DNA of 64,000 nucleotides from Pseudomonas sp. LS.1a (GTDB lineage: Bacteria; Pseudomonadota; Gammaproteobacteria; Pseudomonadales; Pseudomonadaceae): assembly GCF_022533585.1 (NCBI RefSeq), contig NZ_CP092827.1:1218001-1282000 (forward strand), in the 5' to 3' direction. This document shows positions 52,922 through 61,031 of this stretch, piece after piece. Under the pieces are notes generated by a model. It worked only from the letters and a program-made list of their open reading frames with translations, did not search any database and was not told where the DNA came from. The position numbers and the translations under genes were made by a program. Position 1 is the stretch's first letter. Each line of letters opens with the position of its first letter.

Positions 52922-55331
52922 CCAGACTTCTCAGTTCTACGCCATCCTCACCAACGTGGGCGCGGCGAAACAGGCCAATGCCGATGCCTTGGGCATTGCC
53001 TGGAAAATCACCCAGATGGGTGTCGGCGATGCCAAAGGCACCGATCCTACCCCCAATGCCACCCAGACCAGCCTGATCAACGAATGGCGCCGCGCGCCGT
53101 TGAACCAGCTGAAGGTGGATGACAAGAACAGCGCGATCATCATTGCCGAGCAGGTCATCCCGGCCGACGTTGGCGGCAAGTGGATTCGCGAAATTGCGCT
53201 TTACGATGCCGATGGCGACATGGTTGCCGTGGCCAACTGCGCGCCGACCTACAAGCCGTTGCTGAGCCAGGGGTCGGGACGTACCCAGGTGGTGCGGATG
53301 AACCTGGTGGTCAGCAGCGCCAGCAATGTGCAGTTGAAGATCGATCCGGCAGTGGTGCTGGCGACCCGGGAGTGGGTTACCGAGGAACTGGTCAGGCAGG
53401 ATTTCAAGCATTCGGTGGTGGCGGCGACTACGGCGAACATTGCCCTGACCGGGTTGCAAACGGTTGATGGCGTGGCGCTGACTACCGGGGCGCGGGTGTT
53501 GGTGAAGAACCAGACCGCAGCCAAGGATAATGGGATCTACAAGGTTGCTGCCGGGGCCTGGAGTCGCAGTAGCGATGCTGATACTGATGCCAAGGTAACA
53601 CCAGGGTTGCTGGTGTTGGTGGAAAAGGGCTCGGTCAACGGCGATAGTGCCTGGCAATTGATCGCTGATGATTCGCTTTCGCTGGGCGTCACTGCACAAG
53701 TTTATGAAATGGCTTTTGGTCGCACTGGTGTGGCGGCGGGCATTTATCGCAGCGTGACTGTGGACAAATATGGAAGGGTAACTGCTGCTAGTAATCCCAG
53801 CACTGTTGCCGGCTATGGCTTGACCGATGTGTACACCAAGGCCCAAGTAGATGCAGCTTTGACGTTGAAGGCTCCGTTGGCAAACCCGACCTTTACCGGG
53901 GCCGCGAAAGCGCCGACGCCTGCGTTAACCAGTGACGATACGACTGTTGCCACCACAAACTTTGTCCAGCGGGTGGTCGGTTCGCTGGGCTGGGGGAGTT
54001 ATGGTGTATCGACGAGCAATATGCCAGCAGGCACTGACCTTAACAGCATGGTCACACCTGGCTCCTACGGCCAGACAGCAAATGTCAACGCAACGCTTGC
54101 ATTGAATTATCCGGCACCGTTGGCTGGAACACTGTTGGTGCAAGCTGCAAACACGTCGATCATAACTCAGGTTTATTGTATTTATAATACGGGGCAGGTG
54201 TTCAGTCGTTCATGTTATGCTAATACTTGGTCCAAGTGGTCGGAACTTTGCGTTACCGACTCTCCGGCACTGCGTGGCGTACCCACCGCGCCAACGGCTG
54301 TGAAGGGAAACAGTACCAGGCAGCTTGCGACTACTGAATTCGTTCAAGAAGCGGTTGCCGGTCTGGTGGATTCGGCGCCTGCGGCGCTTGATACACTGAA
54401 CGAACTCGCGGCAGCGCTGGGTAATGATCCGAATTTTGCCACGACCATGACCAATACACTGGCGACGAAAGCTGCAAAGTCGACAACGTTAGCTGGTTAT
54501 GGGATTGTCGATGGCTATACCAAGGTTCAAGTAGATAGCGCGCTCACCCTCAGAGCACCTTTGTCTAGCCCTGCACTTACAGGAACTCCAACCGCGCCGA
54601 CTGCGGCCAACTTTACCAGCACGAAGCAGTTGGCAACTACTGATTGGGTACAGGGGCGTGGGGTGCAATATTCCAGTATCACGACCCGAACGGGGGCAGG
54701 TACGCTAGCCGGGGTGGTGACACATGTGGGCGGAATAGTCCATTTCTGGGGTGCCTATTCTATGGGGTATACACTGCCTAATAGTGCAGCCTTGAATATC
54801 CCGGTTGGTGCTGTTGTACGTGTTCAGAACTGGAGTCCCTATAGCCTTTCGATTGGTGTTCAAGGTACTGATAAAATTCAAACGGGGCTCAATGTCGGTC
54901 AGGTAAAAATCATTGCCATTCCACCTGATACATTTGTAGATGCAAGGTATTACGGGGAAGAAACCTGGATTATGGACGGAACGGGGGTCGAAGGTAGCAG
55001 GCTCCCTTGGCTTTTTAATTCAGGCAGTACCAACGGGTACCATAAATTCCCCAGCGGCTTGATTATCCAGTGGGGCAGCTCCGCCATCGCTACCCCTGCG
55101 TCACCTGTAGTGACAGTGACATTTCCCATTACCTTCCCCAATCGGTGTACGCACTTGAATGAGCACGATGCTGCCGGCATAGCGGGGGTAACCCGCTCGT
55201 TCTGGCAGTTCAGGAATCAGGGTAACAGCAGCTTTGAAGCCCTTAATTTATGCTCGATTACCGCCGGCTCACCTCCGGTCTTGAATGCTCCGGTCAATGC
55301 AGCGTGCCTGTGGTACGCAGAAGGTTTCTAG
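52914..55331 (+). CDS. Tail fibre protein (gpH-like)
   Basis: 805-residue receptor-binding fibre. Residues 1-150 are the conserved attachment domain of P2-like fibres (FYAILTNVGAAKQANA, WRRAPLNQLKVDDKN, KWIREIALYDADGDMVAVAN). The shaft has a repeated module YGxxDxYTKxQVDxALTLxAPLxxPxxTG at about 53810 and 54490, and three copies of APTxxxxxxTxxxATTxFVQ (about 53910, 54289, 54594). The C-terminal part (from about 54.1 kb) is visibly AT-richer than all neighbours, a sign of exchange, and ends FPNRC..NAACLWYAEGF. The tip decides which strains are bound; target unknown. Confidence 0.92.
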   Translation: MVDQTSQFYAILTNVGAAKQANADALGIAWKITQMGVGDAKGTDPTPNATQTSLINEWRRAPLNQLKVDDKNSAIIIAEQVIPADVGGKWIREIALYDADGDMVAVANCAPTYKPLLSQGSGRTQVVRMNLVVSSASNVQLKIDPAVVLATREWVTEELVRQDFKHSVVAATTANIALTGLQTVDGVALTTGARVLVKNQTAAKDNGIYKVAAGAWSRSSDADTDAKVTPGLLVLVEKGSVNGDSAWQLIADDSLSLGVTAQVYEMAFGRTGVAAGIYRSVTVDKYGRVTAASNPSTVAGYGLTDVYTKAQVDAALTLKAPLANPTFTGAAKAPTPALTSDDTTVATTNFVQRVVGSLGWGSYGVSTSNMPAGTDLNSMVTPGSYGQTANVNATLALNYPAPLAGTLLVQAANTSIITQVYCIYNTGQVFSRSCYANTWSKWSELCVTDSPALRGVPTAPTAVKGNSTRQLATTEFVQEAVAGLVDSAPAALDTLNELAAALGNDPNFATTMTNTLATKAAKSTTLAGYGIVDGYTKVQVDSALTLRAPLSSPALTGTPTAPTAANFTSTKQLATTDWVQGRGVQYSSITTRTGAGTLAGVVTHVGGIVHFWGAYSMGYTLPNSAALNIPVGAVVRVQNWSPYSLSIGVQGTDKIQTGLNVGQVKIIAIPPDTFVDARYYGEETWIMDGTGVEGSRLPWLFNSGSTNGYHKFPSGLIIQWGSSAIATPASPVVTVTFPITFPNRCTHLNEHDAAGIAGVTRSFWQFRNQGNSSFEALNLCSITAGSPPVLNAPVNAACLWYAEGF

Positions 55332-55339
55332 GAGTAGCC

Positions 55340-55780
55340 ATGAATAAAATTTATGTAAGCGCAGCCAATAAGGCTTTCTACGATAGTGCAGTTCATACGG
55401 AAGATCAGTTGCCCGCAGATGCGACAGAAATAAGCAGGGACCTTCATCGGTCATTATTGGATGGCGTCAGCGGTCAAGCCCGAATGATTGATTTTACTTT
55501 AAGTCCACCTGTACTGATAGATCTTCCAGAGCCCACGCAGGAAAGGCTGGCCTCGTTAGAAGAGGGATGGCGAGACAGTCGGTTACGTCACACTGACGAT
55601 CTTGTCACGCGGCATCGAGACGAACGCGAAATGGGGGGATTAACGACCCTGACCAGTTCCGAATTCATGATGCTGATGAATTATCGAAAAGCGCTACGTG
55701 ACTGGCCGCAATCGGATCTGTTTCCGGATAGCAGGTATCGTCCAGCAGAACCGCTTTGGATCTCTTCACTCACCAAGTAA
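55340..55780 (+). CDS. Tail fibre assembly chaperone
   Basis: A 146-residue protein of the caudoviral tail-fibre assembly family that helps fold the fibre tip. The C-terminal motif LMNYRKALRDWPQSDLFPDS..YRPAEPLWI is diagnostic. AGGAG lies just upstream. The gene is AT-rich like the fibre tip before it, suggesting that both moved as a unit. Matching of chaperone to fibre tip is known in phages and tailocins. Confidence 0.85.
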   Translation: MNKIYVSAANKAFYDSAVHTEDQLPADATEISRDLHRSLLDGVSGQARMIDFTLSPPVLIDLPEPTQERLASLEEGWRDSRLRHTDDLVTRHRDEREMGGLTTLTSSEFMMLMNYRKALRDWPQSDLFPDSRYRPAEPLWISSLTK

Positions 55781-55818
55781 TGCCCTACACCTTGGGGCTT
55801 TTTTTGCCACACCCTCCA

Positions 55819-55842
55819 GGCCCTGCACCCGCAGGGCCTTTT
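55819..55842 (+). terminator. Hairpin before sheath gene
   Basis: GGCCCTGC-ACCC-GCAGGGCC followed by TTTT, after the chaperone and before FI. A weaker one (GCCC..GGGGC with T7) lies at about 55783-55807. The sheath and tube genes may need their own promoter or an antitermination system. Confidence 0.65.
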
Positions 55843-55868
55843 CATACCTGAACCCGGAGTAAACCTAC

Positions 55869-57035
55869 ATGAGTGGATTCTTCCACGGCGTCACCGTAAC
55901 AAACGTCGACACCGGCGCTCGCAGCATCGTGCTGCCTTCCTCTTCGATCATCGGTCTGGTCGACACCTTCACCGAGGGCGCCGACGCCACGGCCAAGGCC
56001 AACGACCTGGTGCTGATCACCAGCGAGCGTGAAGCGGTCGCCGCCTTCGGCGAAAACGCGGCCATCACCAAGGCCTGCCGCGCCATCTACACCCGCGCCA
56101 AGGCGGTCATCGTCGCCTGCGGCGTGGCCAAGCTGGACGATGCAGCGGAGCAGACCGCCGCGATCATCGGCACGGTGCAGGCCGACGGCAAACGCACCGG
56201 CCTGCAGGCGCTGCTCGACGGCAAGAGCCGTTTCAACGCCCAGCCACGCCTGCTGGCTGCCCCGCGGCACAGCGCTACCCAGGCGGTGGGCACGGCACTG
56301 GTGGCCCTGGCCGACAAGCTGCGCGGCATCGCCATCATCGACGGCCCCAACACCACCGACCAGGCGGCTATCGACTACGCGAAGAACTTCGGCGCCAAAC
56401 GCGCCTTCCTGGTCGACCCGGGCGTGCAGTACTGGGACAACGGCGAGGAAGCCACCGTCGATGCACCCGGTTCGGCCTGGGTCGCCGGCCTGTTCGCCTG
56501 GACCGATCGCGAATACGGTTTCTGGGCCTCGCCCTCGAACAAGGAATTCGTCGGCATCACCGGCACCACTCGCCCGGTGGAGTTTCTCGATGGCGATGAC
56601 AGCTGCCGCGCCAACCTGCTGAACAACGCCAACATCGCCACCATCATCCGCGATGACGGCTTCCGCCTGTGGGGCAACCGCACCCTGTCGAGCGACCCGA
56701 AATGGGCGTTCGTCACCCGCGTACGGACCATGGACATCGTCATGGACGCGATCCTCTACGGCCACAAGTGGGCCGTCGACCGCGCCATCACCGCCACCTA
56801 CGTCAAGGACGTCACCGAGGGCCTGCAGGCCTTCATGCGTGACCTGAAGAACCAGGGCGCGATCATCAATTTCGAGGTCTTCGCCGACCCGGAGCTGAAC
56901 ACCGCCAGCCAGCTCGAGCAGGGCAAGGTGTACTGGAACATTCGTTTCACCGACGTGCCGCCTGCCGAAAACCCCAATTTCCGTGTCGAAGTCACCAACC
57001 AGTGGCTGACCGAAGTCCTCGATTCCGCCGCTTAA
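55869..57035 (+). CDS. Tail sheath protein FI
   Basis: 388-residue contractile sheath subunit. The P2 FI-type N-terminus GFFHGVTVTNVDTGARSI is followed by VLPSSSIIGLVDTF, FLVDPGVQYWD, the central VAGLFAWTDREYGFWASPSN and the C-terminal PNFRVEVTNQWLTEVLDSAA used for arm exchange between rings. The presence of a sheath shows a contractile (R-type) particle. It is followed 13 bases later by the tube gene. Confidence 0.95.
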   Translation: MSGFFHGVTVTNVDTGARSIVLPSSSIIGLVDTFTEGADATAKANDLVLITSEREAVAAFGENAAITKACRAIYTRAKAVIVACGVAKLDDAAEQTAAIIGTVQADGKRTGLQALLDGKSRFNAQPRLLAAPRHSATQAVGTALVALADKLRGIAIIDGPNTTDQAAIDYAKNFGAKRAFLVDPGVQYWDNGEEATVDAPGSAWVAGLFAWTDREYGFWASPSNKEFVGITGTTRPVEFLDGDDSCRANLLNNANIATIIRDDGFRLWGNRTLSSDPKWAFVTRVRTMDIVMDAILYGHKWAVDRAITATYVKDVTEGLQAFMRDLKNQGAIINFEVFADPELNTASQLEQGKVYWNIRFTDVPPAENPNFRVEVTNQWLTEVLDSAA

Positions 57036-57048
57036 GGAGCGCATTTAC

Positions 57049-57558
57049 ATGGCAATGATTCCCGAAACCCTGGCCAACCTGAACCTGTTCGTCGATGGCG
57101 TCAGCTTCCAGGGTGATGTACCTAGCCTGACCCTGCCCAAACTCACCCTGAAGATGGAGGAACACCGCCCCGGCGGCATGGACATGCCGGTCGAAATGGA
57201 CCTGGGCATGGAAAAGCAGGAAGCGGCCTTCACCACCACCGGTGTGCGCCGCGAAGCGCTGAAGTTCTTCGGCCTGGCCGACGGCAGTGGCTTCAACGGT
57301 ACGTTCCGCGGCGCCTTCAAGGGCCTCAAGGGCAAGATCAACCCGGTAGTGGTGACCCTGCGTGGCACGCTCAAGGAAATCGACATGGGTGACTGGAAGT
57401 CCGGTGACAAGGCCGAGATCAAGCACAGCGTCGGCCTGACCTACTACAAGCTCGAAGTCGATGGCCGCCTGATCTATGAAATCGACGCGCTGGGCATGAA
57501 GCGCGTGATCGATGGCGTCGACCAGTTGGCTGCCCAGCGTGCCGCGCTCGGCTTGTAA
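57049..57558 (+). CDS. Tail tube protein FII
   Basis: 169-residue tube subunit of the P2 FII family. Start MAMIPETLANLNLFVDGVSF and segments KLTLKMEEHRPGGMDMPVEM, GAFKGLKGKINPVVVTLRG and KHSVGLTYYKLEVDG are typical. It is closely followed by the tail assembly chaperone E. Confidence 0.95.
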   Translation: MAMIPETLANLNLFVDGVSFQGDVPSLTLPKLTLKMEEHRPGGMDMPVEMDLGMEKQEAAFTTTGVRREALKFFGLADGSGFNGTFRGAFKGLKGKINPVVVTLRGTLKEIDMGDWKSGDKAEIKHSVGLTYYKLEVDGRLIYEIDALGMKRVIDGVDQLAAQRAALGL

Positions 57559-57568
57559 GGAGATGACC

Positions 57569-57871
57569 ATGGCTCAAGTGAAGAAGCAGCCTCAATGGCT
57601 GACCCTGAGCGCCGATCGCGTCACCGTGCGCCTGTCGCGCCCCAGCGAAGCAAATGGTGTTCAGGTCGACAGCCTGTCGCTGCGGGCACCGACCGTGCGG
57701 GACATCCGCAACGCCCATGCCGGGGGTGTGGATGATGACGAGCAGCGCGAACTGAACCTGTTCGCGTCGCTGGCCGAGGTTGGCATCAAGGACCTCGAAG
57801 GCCTGGCCCTGAAGGACTATAGCCGTCTGCAAAGCGGTTATTTTCGCCTGGTGCAGGACGACGAACTTTGA
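57569..57871 (+). CDS. Tail assembly chaperone E
   Basis: 100-residue protein of the phage tail assembly chaperone (gpE/E') system, encoded between tube and tape measure. It begins MAQVKKQPQWLTLSADRVTV; ATG 57569 is chosen because AAGGAG ends right at the other ATG (57563). The product ends QDDEL and the stop TGA is part of a shift-prone CTT TGA C, so this is the short form of a frameshift pair. Confidence 0.88.
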   Translation: MAQVKKQPQWLTLSADRVTVRLSRPSEANGVQVDSLSLRAPTVRDIRNAHAGGVDDDEQRELNLFASLAEVGIKDLEGLALKDYSRLQSGYFRLVQDDEL

Positions 57872-57983
57872 CCCGGGCCGGCAAAAGGCCGCCGCTCGGC
57901 GGCTGGCCAAGGAGCTGAATTTTTCTGCGAGCGAGATCATGACCATGTCGTACAGCGACATGGTCTGGTGGCTCGCCCCGTGA
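57569..57983 (+). CDS. E-E' fusion by +1 frameshift (predicted)
   Basis: Reading CTT, skipping the T and continuing GAC CCG... from 57870 adds 37 codons to E, giving about 137 residues. The extension includes KAAARRLAKELNFSASEIM and ends MSYSDMVWWLAP, the sequence type of the E' part in this family. The shift site 57866-57872 is CTT TGA C, identical to the E. coli prfB +1 site. In P2 and lambda the same pair is made by -1 frameshifting. AGGA is 7 bases upstream, farther than in prfB. Frameshifting is inferred, not measured. Confidence 0.7.
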
Positions 57984-57996
57984 CAAGGAGGAACCT

Positions 57997-59991
57997 ATGG
58001 CGAACACAGAGGTGTTCTCGCTCGGGCTCGGCGTCACCGTCATGAACCCTGTGGGCCAGGCCATCGAACTGCTGCGCCGGGACGTCGAACGCCTGCGCCG
58101 GCAGGCTGACGGCACCCGGCTTGGCCGGCTCATCGGCGAAGTGATCCGGCTGGGGTTGGAGCTCGGCAAAGTACGTCAGGTCGAACGCCAGCTGGCGCTG
58201 GACCAGGAACAGCAAGAGGAAGGGCCCATCGCCGGGTTGGGCGATGAGGCCGATGCCGTTGAGCGTTTACGCCAGCATTACCTGATGCTGGACCAGGTGA
58301 TTGCCGGGCTGGCGCAGCTCAAGCCGCTGCAGGGCCAGATGACGGTCAATGTCTTTCAGCAGTGGCACTCGGTCGTGCAGGGGCCAGTGGGACCCGGCAA
58401 GCTGCAAGCGCCTGCGCAGGCCCTCGCGCAGGCTCCCGGGCAGGCACCCGGCACGGATGCAGGTGACGACTCGGGCAACCTCGGCAAGGCCCTCGCGATG
58501 GCCGCCGGGGGTGGTGGGGTTGCTATCGCTGGCGTCATGCGCAAGCTGCCGCCGGAACGACAGCGTGCGATACGCGAGCGTGTTTCGAAGGAGTGGCGGG
58601 ACAACCGTGTCGAAACCTTCGGCAAGCTGGCCAAGGTGCTAATCAGCGCTGAGGACGGCGAAGAAAGGGCACGCGGCGTCGGCGCTGCAGTCGGCGAAAT
58701 CGGCGGTCGCGTGCTGGGCGCGATGGCACCTCTGCTGTTCAAAGGCAAAGGTAAAGCGATAGGCAGAACCTCGAGCACAGGTACAAGCAGAGGGAAACGT
58801 CAGAGCAGACGTGAAAGCCGGCGCAAGGCTCAAATCAAGGCGCAAAAAGAAGCTGCACGGAAGCAGAATGCTCAACAGGCGGCAGAGCAGAAGGAGGAAG
58901 AGACCGCGCAAGAGCAGTGGGCCAGGTTTGGCGGCCAGGTGGGCGAGGCTGCGGGTGATCAGGTCGGCGGTGCGCTGTTCAACTGGTTTGCGCAGGAGGA
59001 TGAGCCCACGCCACACAGCAAAGGAACGCCTTTGGCGGCCGAGGCGCAAGCTGCTTCCGAGAGGGGGGCTTCGCTACCTTTGATCGCCACAGGCAGGCAG
59101 CTGCCATTGGCAGGAACGCTGTTCAAGCGCGCGCCACTGACGGCAGTGCTGGATACCTCGCTGCAGGTGGCCGATATCTACCAGGGCGACGCCACGCCCG
59201 AAGAGAAGCTGGAAGGCTATGGCGAGGCTTTAGGCGGGCTGGGTGGCAGCTTGGCCGGCTCTTCGGCCGGATGGCTCGGTGGCGCGGCAGCCGGTGCCAT
59301 GATCGGTTCGGTGGTGCCCGGTTTAGGAACAGTGATCGGCGGCGCCATCGGCGGCCTGCTGGGGAGCCTGGGTGGTGGTTATCTGGGCGGCATGGGCGGT
59401 GAATTCGTCGGCGGCGCGTTAGGCAAGGCTGTGGCATCCGTGGCCGGCTCCGATGCGCCAGGGATGAGCAAGGGCGTTACCGGCTCCCCTGACCAGACAG
59501 CCCGATTGCAGAAAAATGTCAGCACTCCGGCAGCGTTGACTGCGACTTCGAGCGCGCAACGGGTCGGCAGCTTGGCCGGTTCATCGGTCGGTGGGCTCGG
59601 TGGTGCGGCAGCGGGCGCCATGATCGGTTCGGTGATACCGGGTATGGGAACAGTGATTGGGGGCGCGTCAGGCAAGTCCCTGGCATTCGTCTCCGGCTTC
59701 GATGCGACTGGGGCGAGCCAGGACGTTGCCGGTTTCCCCGACCAGGCAAGCCGATTGCAGAAAAGCGTCACGCCTGCACCGCCAGCTATTTCGACACCGC
59801 CATCACCGGCTGTGGCTACGCCCTCCATCAACCAGCAATTCACCTTCACCGCCAACATGCCGGTGACCTTCAACAACAGTTTCGATGACCCGACCACCCT
59901 GCAACAACTGGAAGCCATCGCCCGGCGCGTGCTCGACGACTTGATGCGTCAGGCGCGCGCGGTGCAGATGGTCGATCAACCACAGCCATGA
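57997..59991 (+). CDS. Tail tape measure protein
   Basis: 664-residue protein whose length should set the tail length. It starts MANTEVFSLGLGVTVMNPVG, with a charged helical N-terminal part, then an Ala/Gln/Lys/Glu-rich coiled-coil around residues 250-310, then Gly/Ala-rich hydrophobic segments. A duplicated block (GSLAGSS..GGAAAGAMIGSV..PG.GTVIGGA) occurs 107 codons apart (59245 and 59566). The C-terminus has FTANMPVTFNNSFDDPTTLQ. Position after E/E' fits. Confidence 0.88.
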   Translation: MANTEVFSLGLGVTVMNPVGQAIELLRRDVERLRRQADGTRLGRLIGEVIRLGLELGKVRQVERQLALDQEQQEEGPIAGLGDEADAVERLRQHYLMLDQVIAGLAQLKPLQGQMTVNVFQQWHSVVQGPVGPGKLQAPAQALAQAPGQAPGTDAGDDSGNLGKALAMAAGGGGVAIAGVMRKLPPERQRAIRERVSKEWRDNRVETFGKLAKVLISAEDGEERARGVGAAVGEIGGRVLGAMAPLLFKGKGKAIGRTSSTGTSRGKRQSRRESRRKAQIKAQKEAARKQNAQQAAEQKEEETAQEQWARFGGQVGEAAGDQVGGALFNWFAQEDEPTPHSKGTPLAAEAQAASERGASLPLIATGRQLPLAGTLFKRAPLTAVLDTSLQVADIYQGDATPEEKLEGYGEALGGLGGSLAGSSAGWLGGAAAGAMIGSVVPGLGTVIGGAIGGLLGSLGGGYLGGMGGEFVGGALGKAVASVAGSDAPGMSKGVTGSPDQTARLQKNVSTPAALTATSSAQRVGSLAGSSVGGLGGAAAGAMIGSVIPGMGTVIGGASGKSLAFVSGFDATGASQDVAGFPDQASRLQKSVTPAPPAISTPPSPAVATPSINQQFTFTANMPVTFNNSFDDPTTLQQLEAIARRVLDDLMRQARAVQMVDQPQP

Positions 59992-60000
59992 GGAGAACCC

Positions 60001-60846
60001 ATGACCTACCTGGAACAGCTGCAAGGTGGCCTGTATGCACTGGTCAAGGCGGGCGAGGCGGGGCGTCGGCGTGCCGACGCCATGCTCGAGCCGATGAACC
60101 AGGCGGTCGGCCACACCAGGGAGGCGGCCGCTGAGCTCGAAGCCCTGCCATGGATCGGCCCGGTGATCGGCAAGCGCCTGCAACGCACCCTGCGCGCCAT
60201 GGACTCGGCCAGGCAGCGCGTCGACAAGGTGATCGCCAAGTACGACCAGACCCTCGATGTGGTGCGCAAGGTGCGCGATCGCGTTGGGGCCTTCACCGAA
60301 CAGCTGGGCAAGGCCGGAGCGGCTGTGCGGCGGGTGATTGGTGATGTGCGTTCGGTCGCCAGCGGTGTACTGTCGACCTTTGGCCTCGCGCCTGAAGCCA
60401 CACCTGCGGCGCAAGCGATCACGCCGTTCCCGCACCTGCTGGTACTGCAGCCGCTGAAGGCCAACACAGCGCCGTATTACTTCAACCTCGACACCGCAGC
60501 CTTCGATCAACTGCGCCGGCAAACGCGCTTTCGCTGGGCTGGGCAAGAACGTTTGAGCCGCGAGAATGCCCAGCAGGCGGTGGGTCTGGGGGAAGAGACC
60601 ATCAATATCCGTGGCGCGATCTTCCCGGGCTTCAAGGGCGGACTGGGCCAGTTGCAGGCCCTGCGTGGCATCGGCCGCCAACTGCTGCCCCTGTCATTGA
60701 CCACCGGCTATGGCGAAGTGCTTGGCACCTGGTGCCTGACCCGCATCGAGGAAGAGCAGGGCGCCTTGCTGGCTGGCGGCATTGCGCGCAAACAAGGTTT
60801 CTCACTGGAGTTCGTCAGTTATGGACAAGACTTGCAAAACGTCTGA
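60001..60846 (+). CDS. Tail protein U
   Basis: 281 residues. The C-terminal half is the P2 gpU family (PYYFNLDTAAFDQLRRQTRF, RWAGQERL, GLGQLQALRGIGRQ, GYGEVLGTWCLTRIEE), a tail-completion protein. The N-terminal half, about 130 residues of charged helix, is an extra part not in the minimal gpU. AGGAGA precedes the start. It overlaps the X gene by 26 bases. Confidence 0.88.
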   Translation: MTYLEQLQGGLYALVKAGEAGRRRADAMLEPMNQAVGHTREAAAELEALPWIGPVIGKRLQRTLRAMDSARQRVDKVIAKYDQTLDVVRKVRDRVGAFTEQLGKAGAAVRRVIGDVRSVASGVLSTFGLAPEATPAAQAITPFPHLLVLQPLKANTAPYYFNLDTAAFDQLRRQTRFRWAGQERLSRENAQQAVGLGEETINIRGAIFPGFKGGLGQLQALRGIGRQLLPLSLTTGYGEVLGTWCLTRIEEEQGALLAGGIARKQGFSLEFVSYGQDLQNV

Positions 60847-61027
60847 GGGCGACCTGCTCGACACCCTCTGTCACCATTATTACGGGCATCTCGATGGCAG
60901 CGTCGAAGCGGTGTTGCAAGCCAACCAGGGGTTGGCCGATGAGTCTCAGCCATTTCGCAGCGGCGTGACGCTCCGCTTGCCGGCGCTGGCGCTGTCACCG
61001 GCCAACGCCATACACCTGTGGGGCTGA
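60821..61027 (+). CDS. Tail protein X (LysM-like)
   Basis: 68-residue tail protein of the P2 gpX family, short and LysM-like (LLDTLCHHYYGHLDGSVEAV, LRLPAL, IHLWG). It begins MDKTCKTSEG inside the end of the U gene, with GGAG 10 bases upstream. Binds the cell wall or the tail tip. Confidence 0.82.
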   Translation: MDKTCKTSEGDLLDTLCHHYYGHLDGSVEAVLQANQGLADESQPFRSGVTLRLPALALSPANAIHLWG

Positions 61028-61031
61028 TGCC

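Noticed and set aside
57869..57925. P2-like -1 frameshift for E/E'
   Set aside because: The -1 frame after CTT ends after about 16 codons with no E'-like sequence. Only the +1 frame gives the MSYSDMVWWL end.
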